The notes under the pieces: generated by a model
What the model saw: the letters and a program-made list of their open reading frames with translations, nothing else
Told to the model about the DNA's origin: nothing
Database searches by the model: none
Made by a program: the position numbers and the translations under genes
Assembly (NCBI GenBank): GCA_934692295.1
Contig: CAKUTL010000067.1
Location: forward strand, 1-6,507
Length of the DNA: 6,507 nt
DNA from: an uncultured Candidatus Melainabacteria bacterium
GTDB taxonomy: Bacteria; Cyanobacteriota; Vampirovibrionia; Gastranaerophilales; Gastranaerophilaceae
Reading direction: 5' to 3'
Shown: piece by piece, positions 5,410 through 6,507 of the stretch
Layout of the letters: the number at the start of each line of letters is the position of its first letter
Position numbering within the stretch: the first letter of the stretch is position 1

Positions 5410-6345
5410 ATGTCAAAACTTGATAAAATAGAAGAACTACAAGGATTAATAAAAGAAGATTCATCCAATTTCCAAGCAAGACGGGAACTAGCCGTCTTGC
5501 TTATGGATTGTGGGTTTAATGAAGAAGCTCTTCAACATTTACTTTATCTATCTAAAATGTTCAGTTTTGATGAGGGAATTTTTTACAACTTAGGGATTGT
5601 TTACGAAAAAATGAAACTGTTCTCTAAAGCTCGAGAAGCCTACGAAAAAGCCATAGACATTGAACCCGAGTCTATGGATGCAATATACAATTTAGGATTA
5701 GTTTATACAGAACTTAAAGAATACGATAAAGCTGTCGATTGCTTTAAACAAGTAATTGAATCCGACAATATGGATTCCAATTCATATTTCAACCTTGGTC
5801 TCATTTATTTCAAACAAAAAGATTATCTAAATGCCATAGAATATTTTCAAAAAACAATCGACATAAACGACGAAGATATATATGCTCACTTTTACATAGG
5901 TAATATTTATAAGGAATTAGGAGATAAGGACTCTGCAAAGGATCAATTTGAAAAAGTTATCAACCTTTCTCCAGATTACAGTTGGGCGTATTTTAATATT
6001 GCCGTAATAGATTATGAAGATGGAAATATTGAAGACGCTGAAGAGAATTTAAAGAAAACAATTAACCTTAACAAAATGGACGAAGAAGCCTATAAAATTC
6101 TCATAAAAATTCTACTCAAAAATGAAGAATATGAAGATGCAAACGAATATGCAAAAATGAGAATTGAATACTGTTCAGAAACAGGAGATGCAGATTACTT
6201 GTTAGCCCAAACCTACAAATCAATGGGGCTAATAGATGACTACGAAAACGCTCTTCAAAATGCAATCAGAAATTCACAAACTCTTTCTATTCCAATAGAA
6301 AGAATCAAAACAGAATTACGTAATATCAAAAACGAACAGTCATAA
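5410..6345 (+). CDS. Tetratricopeptide repeat (TPR) protein, eight repeats
   Basis: The 311-residue protein is almost wholly TPR. Counting in steps of 34, eight consecutive units fit without gaps: 20-53, 54-87, 88-121, 122-155, 156-189, 190-223, 224-257 and 258-291. Units two to five are the most canonical, with YNLG/FNLG at positions 6-9, Y at 11, A at 20 and a hydrophobic position at 24 of the repeat. Units one, seven and eight are degenerate and probably cap the superhelix. There is no signal peptide or membrane segment, so it should be cytosolic and serve as a protein-binding scaffold; the partner is unknown. It is acidic (many Asp/Glu). It starts 15 nt after tandem TAA stops of the secreted-protein gene, and no recognisable Shine-Dalgarno precedes the ATG, so translation may depend on coupling or a weak site. 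No terminator follows before proS. Confidence 0.9.
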   Translation: MSKLDKIEELQGLIKEDSSNFQARRELAVLLMDCGFNEEALQHLLYLSKMFSFDEGIFYNLGIVYEKMKLFSKAREAYEKAIDIEPESMDAIYNLGLVYTELKEYDKAVDCFKQVIESDNMDSNSYFNLGLIYFKQKDYLNAIEYFQKTIDINDEDIYAHFYIGNIYKELGDKDSAKDQFEKVINLSPDYSWAYFNIAVIDYEDGNIEDAEENLKKTINLNKMDEEAYKILIKILLKNEEYEDANEYAKMRIEYCSETGDADYLLAQTYKSMGLIDDYENALQNAIRNSQTLSIPIERIKTELRNIKNEQS

Positions 6346-6353
6346 TATTTTTG

Positions 6354-6362
6354 TGCTAAAAT
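6354..6362 (+). promoter_or_regulatory. Candidate extended -10 element ahead of proS
   Basis: TGCTAAAAT (6354-6362) matches the extended -10 form TGnTAnnnT and resembles TGATAAAAT (4680-4688) ahead of the secreted-protein gene. No good -35 is visible at the right distance, as expected for some extended -10 promoters. Transcription would begin near 6369, leaving a leader of about 30 nt before the proS ATG. Read-through from the TPR gene is an alternative. Confidence 0.35.
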
Positions 6363-6365
6363 TAA

Positions 6366-6385
6366 CTCATAAAATATATTATGAG
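6366..6385. repeat. Palindrome CTCATAA-N6-TTATGAG next to the proS ribosome binding site
   Basis: A perfect 7-bp inverted repeat (6366-6372 and 6379-6385) surrounds AATATA. There is no T-run after it, so it is not a terminator. Its right arm overlaps the first bases of the proS Shine-Dalgarno (GAGAGG, 6383-6388). It could be an operator-like site in DNA or a weak hairpin in RNA that partly covers the ribosome binding site. Confidence 0.5.
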
Positions 6386-6397
6386 AGGAAAAAGATT

Positions 6398-6507
6398 ATG
6401 AAAATGTCAAAATTATTTGTGCAAACAATGAGAGAATTTCCATCTGATGCAGAAGTTGTTTCTCACAAAATGCTTGCACGTGCAGGATATATCAAAAAAC
6501 TTACATC
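6398..6507 (+). CDS. proS: Prolyl-tRNA synthetase, N-terminal fragment
   Basis: The first 36 codons are visible and the gene continues past the window. The opening MKMSKLFVQTMREFP, then AEVVSHKMLARAGYIKKL, matches the N-terminus of bacterial class II prolyl-tRNA synthetases (typical form: MSxLFxPTLRExPxxAExxSHxLLLRAGxIRKLxSG). The enzyme charges tRNA-Pro with proline in the cytosol. The ATG at 6398 is chosen over the in-frame ATG at 6404 because AGAGG (6384-6388) lies 9 nt before the former and would be 15 nt from the latter. The rest of the catalytic domain and any editing domain are not visible. Confidence 0.9.
   Translation, partial: MKMSKLFVQTMREFPSDAEVVSHKMLARAGYIKKLT

Overview
This AT-rich window (roughly one third GC by eye) comes from a bacterial chromosome and reads mostly as core genome. 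No phage, insertion sequence, CRISPR or transfer signature was seen. Gene starts use Shine-Dalgarno sites such as AGAGG and AAAGG, and the candidate promoters are sigma-70-like. The protein set is a cyanobacterial-type YggT pair, a TrkA/TrkH potassium system, an MTA-phosphorylase-type enzyme and a bacterial prolyl-tRNA synthetase. With the AT-rich codon use, this suggests a gut-type non-photosynthetic cyanobacterial relative (Melainabacteria/Gastranaerophilales). That placement is an inference from protein flavour and is not proven by the sequence.

The left two thirds (145-4394) is one tight minus-strand gene cluster, read from right to left: an MTA phosphorylase (mtnP-like), a divergent YggT-like membrane protein, a canonical YggT protein, trkA and trkH. 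Neighbours are separated by 10 nt or 6 nt, or overlap by 11 nt, and most Shine-Dalgarno sites lie inside or across the end of the preceding gene, so co-transcription and coupled translation are likely. TrkH is the membrane K+ channel/transporter subunit and TrkA its cytosolic nucleotide-binding gating subunit. The two YggT proteins sit directly upstream in the same unit. The cluster ends at a strong symmetric hairpin (81-120) that also serves a plus-strand gene whose last 18 codons open the window.

The only sizeable gap is 4395-4719. It holds the presumed minus-strand promoter of the cluster, a clear plus-strand intrinsic terminator with no plus-strand protein gene upstream of it (suggesting a small RNA of about 110 nt), and then a strong plus-strand promoter.

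The right third is on the plus strand: a secreted protein of unknown function with a clear signal peptide, a 311-residue protein made of eight consecutive 34-residue TPR units, and the start of proS, which runs off the window. No terminator is visible between these three, so they may share transcripts. A 7-bp palindrome abuts the proS ribosome binding site.
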